From contig CM035236.1 in NCBI GenBank assembly GCA_020226215.1, forward strand, positions 62,708,268 to 62,772,267: a DNA stretch of 64,000 nt, read 5' to 3'. Made by a program: the position numbers and the translations under genes. Under the pieces are notes generated by a model, which worked only from the letters and a program-made list of their open reading frames with translations, did not search any database and had not been told where the DNA came from. Of the stretch, positions 60,065 through 64,000 are shown piece by piece (the stretch's first letter is position 1; each line of letters opens with the position of its first letter). Source of the DNA: Sindora glabra. Taxonomy: Eukaryota > Streptophyta > Magnoliopsida > Fabales > Fabaceae.

Positions 60065-61001
60065 TAAAAATAGGTGGAGCTACCACTCACCTTATAATTA
60101 TTATTGGAGACTTGAATTCCCTTATTTTCTCTCTTCCTTTCATGGCTTGGAGCTGGCCAAAAGGGAACAAAATTTTTTTGCTTCCCCAATTAGCTTAATA
60201 ATATATAGAAAGCCTTAAAAATTATTAATTTATTATAATTATTATAAGTTAATTTTTTTATAAAAATTTTGAACATTTGTTGGCCATTCTAGATGTTCAA
60301 GTGACCCTCTTCATTAAGCAAATCATTACCTTATTCACCAATAAGAATAAGCCACTAAAAGAGATAAAAAGGCTTTATGACAAATTGGCCTTTTGTTTTG
60401 CCTATTTTTCTCTTATGTCCTTAGCTTCTTTTAAAGCTTAGGCCTATATTTTTTAGCTTTAAAAATCAGATTTGGGTCTCTAAAAATTAGGCCAACCAGT
60501 CCAATACCAAAAAAAAAAATTAACTTTTAAAAAGATAAAAAAAGATTTATTATAAATTAACCCTAAAATATTCACTTTCTTATATTTTTATCCCTAAACT
60601 TTTAGATATTTTTAGGCCTTTAATTCTAACCTTCCTTATACATTTTAGGCCTAAAAAATGATTTAAGTTAGCCTAAAGGTTTTTAAATTAATTTGCTAAG
60701 TTTTTGGCTTAAATTCTCACTTTTCGTTTTATCTAGGTTTTGAAATTCTAGCAAATTCTTATGCAAATTTTCCTAAGCTTATTACTAGGTATTTTAATTG
60801 GATTTTTATCTATTTTAATACCTAATAAAATTCTCATAAAAATTTTAGTTGGGCTTGCATAAAAAATATTCTTATAAACTTAATAAATTTCACTTAATTT
60901 TCCTACTATGTTTTTCTAATTTGGGTGTTTCCAGTAGAATATTTATTTGAAATTTCTAATTACTTAGGTTATTTTCTAAAAGACTCCCATAGGATATTAC
61001 A
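60065..61001 (-). repeat. E1 5' LTR, outer segment
   Basis: It aligns with the E1 3' LTR from about 4287 to 5215, including CATGGCTTGGAG near 60140 and the terminal ...GGATATTACA. It borders E0 RNase H coding at 61002. Confidence 0.85.
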
Positions 61002-62556
61002 ACTTGTAAAATTTATACAGACCATAAATGTTTTAAGTATATTTTTAAGCAAAAAGAATTTAATATGAGACAAAAAAGGTAGATGGAATTTGTGAAAGAT
61101 TATGATTGCTCCATTCACAATCATCTAGGTAAGGAAAATATAGTTGCTAATGCTTGAGCTGAAAAGCTCCTAAATGTAAAACAAAGAAGTTAAAAAAGGA
61201 TAGAAAGGCAAATTTGGCTTGTATAGGTGCATTCTACTATAGTAGATTAAATCAAAATAGCTGAAAAAGAGGATCCTCAATATCAACAGTTAAAGAATAA
61301 ACCATGAATAAAGAAGAGGCCAATCAAATAGTGGATGAAAATGGAGTGATATCGGATATAAATCAATTATAAGTGCCTATAAGCTTGAGAAGAGAAGTAC
61401 TGAGAAGAGCTTATAAGTCATCTTATACTATGCATCTTGGTGCAACTAAGATGTATCAAGAACTAAAAAAATGCATATTGGTAAGATAGAATGAAGAATA
61501 TGTAATCAAATGCTTAACTTGTCAATAGGTGAAAGCAGAGCACTATCACCTTGTAGGATTTTATCAGATTATCTACATTCCCTAATGAAAATAGGAGAGC
61601 ATTACAATGGATTATATAGTTAGATTGCCATGAACTTATAAAGGTTATGATGCCATATAGGTAATCATGGATCCTATTACAAAGATAGTGCATTTCATTC
61701 TCAAACTGATGAATAATCGAAAAGAACAATTCAAACCTTAAAAGACATGTTAAGAGCTTATGTAATAAGGTTTGAAGGAAGTTAGGACAAACACTTACCA
61801 TTTATGAAATTTGCATACAACAATAATTATCACATCACACCAGTATACAAATGGCTCCATTTGAAGCTCTATATGGTAGAAAATGCAAATCACCTATTTA
61901 GATGGTTCAAACTAAGAGAAGTTAAAATGATCAACCTAGATCTAGTTGAGGATGTTGTTAACAAAGTTTGAATCATTAGGGAAAAGTTATAAGTAACTCA
62001 AAGTCGACATAAATTTTATGTAGACAACAAATGAAGGGAATTGGAATTCTAAGTAAGTGATCGAGTGTTTTTAAAGGTTTCATCGATAAAAGGAATAATG
62101 AGATTTAGAAAGAAAAAAAAGTTAATCCTAAGGTATATTGGCCCATATGAAATCACTAAACGAGTTAGAAAGGTCATTTATCAACTAGAATGAACAAAAA
62201 ACATGAAAGCAATTCATCCTATTTTTCATGTGTCAATATTAAGAAAATATATTCCAAATGCATCATATTTATTGAAAGAAATGTTGATAGAATTAAAGCA
62301 AGGACTAGTTTATGAAGAGAAATTTGTACAAATCATCAATAAACAAGTAAGGAAGCTATGCTCCAAAGAAATTATAATGGTAAAAGTAAGGTGGGAAAAT
62401 CATGGAGCATAAGAAACTATATGGGAATCACATAAAGATATGAAAGAGAAGTACCTAACCTTATTCGATAAGATTTTCTCCAAGAATTTTATACATGCCA
62501 TTAACAATTATGTATACTACTATCTAATTTCTTGAAAAATTGAGGATGAATTTTCT
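61002..62556 (+). pseudogene. E0 RNase H end, integrase and chromodomain-like tail
   Basis: The E0 pol resumes on the plus strand. It begins TCKIYTDHK.FKYIF (61003-61050), the RNase H block that follows ISYASRQL in G2. It continues with VKDYD.SIH..LGK.N.VANA, then the integrase N-terminus (SYTMHLGATKMYQEL near 61420-61460). In the core, IVHF (61684-61695) runs directly into a decayed QTDGQS block near 61700, so the part with the second catalytic Asp is deleted. Downstream are MLRAYVI, FAYNN, RYIGPYE, HVSILRKYIP (62227-62256) and the tail block KVRWENHGA..TIWESH.DMKEKYLTLFD (62385-62470). The open piece 62203-62412 is its longest survivor. The opposite ORF 61514-61801 is a shadow. Confidence 0.85.
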
Positions 62557-62571
62557 TAAAGGGGGAGAACT
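62557..62571 (+). other. E0 polypurine tract
   Basis: TAAAGGGGGAGAACT precedes the 3' LTR directly. It is well preserved in spite of the decayed coding region. Confidence 0.85.
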
Positions 62572-64000
62572 TGTAATATGCCATTGGAGCAAGAAAATCT
62601 AAAAAGAAATTATGGAAAAAAATTATCCTAATAGAAACCCGATAATGAACTTAGGTAAAATCTGGCAAAATCATAAAGATAGACTTAGGACATATCTATC
62701 TAGAATTTTTGTCAAACTTATATTAGGCATTAGTATGAGTCAAAATATTATAAAAATTCTAATATTTAGTTTAGGAAAATTTTATGAAAATTTAATAGAA
62801 AATTAGGATCCCAATAATTGAAAAATGGCTTGGTTAACCTAAAAACTTAATGGTTAACCCAAATTCAAACTAAATCATCTTGATTCATTTGAGATGAATT
62901 AATTTAACTTTTTAGGGCCTAAACTTGAATTTAGGACCATAAATTTAAAATCCAAAAGTTAGCCTAAAATTCTATATAAAAACCTTTGTAATTTTGTAAA
63001 ATCATGCAAAACCAAGTGTAATTATTAATGATTATTTTAAGGTATTTTATTTAGCTTAATTTGATTGGATTTGAAGCAAAAATATTCTAATTTCCTCAGT
63101 AAAACCATGTCCCGCAATGTACTACCATTATGACATAGTTTTACAAAATTTTAAATAAGGAAGCTTAGGCAAATTAAGGTTATATATATAAGGTTTTAGG
63201 GTAAAAAATTGGACATTTCTTGCCCATATACCCAGCAAAACTATGAGCTTTCTCTAGTCTTTTTACAAGGATTTTCAATTTTCTAACACATTCCAAAGGG
63301 TTTTCCAATTGGGCTTTTCAATTCTAACAAGGTAATTTAGGGTTTTCTTCATTTTTCTTTAAGTTTTCACAATCATTTCCTCTCCTAAATTTCTAAAATT
63401 TGATTTATTTCAATAGAGTTATTCTTGAGCTCTTTTAAGGGATATTTGAAATTCTAGAGATTTAAAAGGTTCAAGTGAGTGGCAATTGCCCCTTATTCTA
63501 GTGGGTTTTCTCAAGATAGATGAAGAAATTTGATAAAATTGTCATTATAGAAATAATTTAAGTGGTGATGTTGTATGGTTTGATTTTGATGTTTCATATA
63601 TGTTAATATAATCATATCATGTTGGTGTTATAGTGTTGAAATGAATTAGAGATAATTTATGAAGTTTTTCTTCAAGAAATATTCATAGGAAAATTCTAGG
63701 ATCAAAATAGTGTTAGGATAGTTCCATGATATGTTTTTGTTTCTCTTTGTAATAATGGATTAGAAGTAGTTAGAATTCAAATCCTTGGAATTTTAAGGTC
63801 ATATTTAGTGTTAGGATGATTGTAAAATAAACTAAAAATTTTTAAAAATTTTTAGATATATAAAAAGTTAATTAGAGTTAGAATACTTAATATTGCCAAT
63901 TTTAAAACCCTATTTGGTGTAGTCTCGACTCTTTTGAACCATCAAATAATTCAGAAAATTATGAAACTCTCCAAATATGATATTTAGTGTGTTAGTGTCA
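62572..64000 (+). repeat. E0 3' LTR, start (continues beyond window)
   Basis: It begins TGTAATATGCC immediately after the polypurine tract, the same start type as S1, S2 and F3b. At least 1.43 kb are visible and the end is not in the window. The ORF at 62612-62806 is LTR sequence. No gene was seen. Confidence 0.82.

Larger units (their letters stand above)
853..61001 (-). mobile_element. E1: Ty3/gypsy (Del/Tekay-like) element inserted in E0, heavily interrupted
   Basis: E1 reads on the minus strand: 5' LTR in three pieces (17770-19543, 53400-54103, 60065-61001), primer site, gag split in two, protease, RT, integrase, then 3' LTR (853-5215). The outer right LTR end (...GGATATTACA) abuts E0 RNase H coding sequence at 61002, and E0 coding also ends at about 852, so E1 lies inside E0. 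Two same-orientation LTR copies flank the coding part and align with each other over about 3 kb, apart from later insertions. Gag-pol domain order and the chromodomain-like C-terminus match Del/Tekay chromoviruses. No intact ORF remains. Its own target-site duplication cannot be shown because the left junction is deleted. Confidence 0.85.

Overview
The window looks like a pericentromeric or otherwise repeat-dense stretch of a plant nuclear genome, most likely an AT-rich eudicot; the species cannot be named from the sequence. The evidence is the content: Ty3/gypsy chromoviruses of Del/Tekay type with 2.7-3.5 kb LTRs and initiator-Met tRNA primer sites, an Athila-like element with an Asp-tRNA primer site, a short-LTR Ty1/copia element and an Ac/RICESLEEPER-like hAT transposon. 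I found no host gene, rRNA, tRNA or CRISPR. Every protein-like reading frame of substance belongs to a transposable element, and all of them are broken.

The 64 kb resolves into one nested stack. Outermost is E0, a plus-strand gypsy element. Its RT and the start of its RNase H lie at 1-852, and its RNase H, integrase and 3' LTR resume at 61002-64000. Everything between is E1, a minus-strand gypsy element inserted in E0's RNase H. E1's 3' LTR (853-5215) carries a solo copia-type LTR, S0 (1288-2759). E1's pol and the C-terminal part of its gag occupy 5216-8690. Its gag is split by a solo gypsy LTR, S1 (8691-16885), which itself contains a two-LTR copia element, C1 (10831-15952). E1's gag resumes at 16886-17753, followed by its primer site and 5' LTR. 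That LTR is cut into three pieces (17770-19543, 53400-54103, 60065-61001).

The first interruption of E1's 5' LTR is H1, a hAT element spanning 19544-53399. H1 has been filled by a solo LTR S2 (21146-24063), an Athila-like deletion derivative A1 (24126-30917), two solo LTRs of one family in opposite orientation (F3a 35173-38611, F3b 38857-42169) and a nearly complete Del/Tekay-type element G2 (43004-53280). The hAT transposase remnant is at 32521-34264. The second interruption is F3c (54104-60064), a solo LTR of the F3 family that contains another solo LTR, S4 (56336-58793).

The nesting rests on target-site duplications (exact for S0, S1, C1, A1, F3c and S4; imperfect for S2, G2, F3a, F3b and H1) and on the host element resuming at the expected base on the far side of each insert. 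The least expected sequence feature is a GC-rich hairpin module (arms of the type ACACGGGGTA / TACCCCGTGT). It is tandemly repeated in both A1 LTRs, with four and five copies, has relatives in A1's 3' region, and appears inverted inside the unrelated solo LTR S4. I see no evidence of a new defence or metabolic system.
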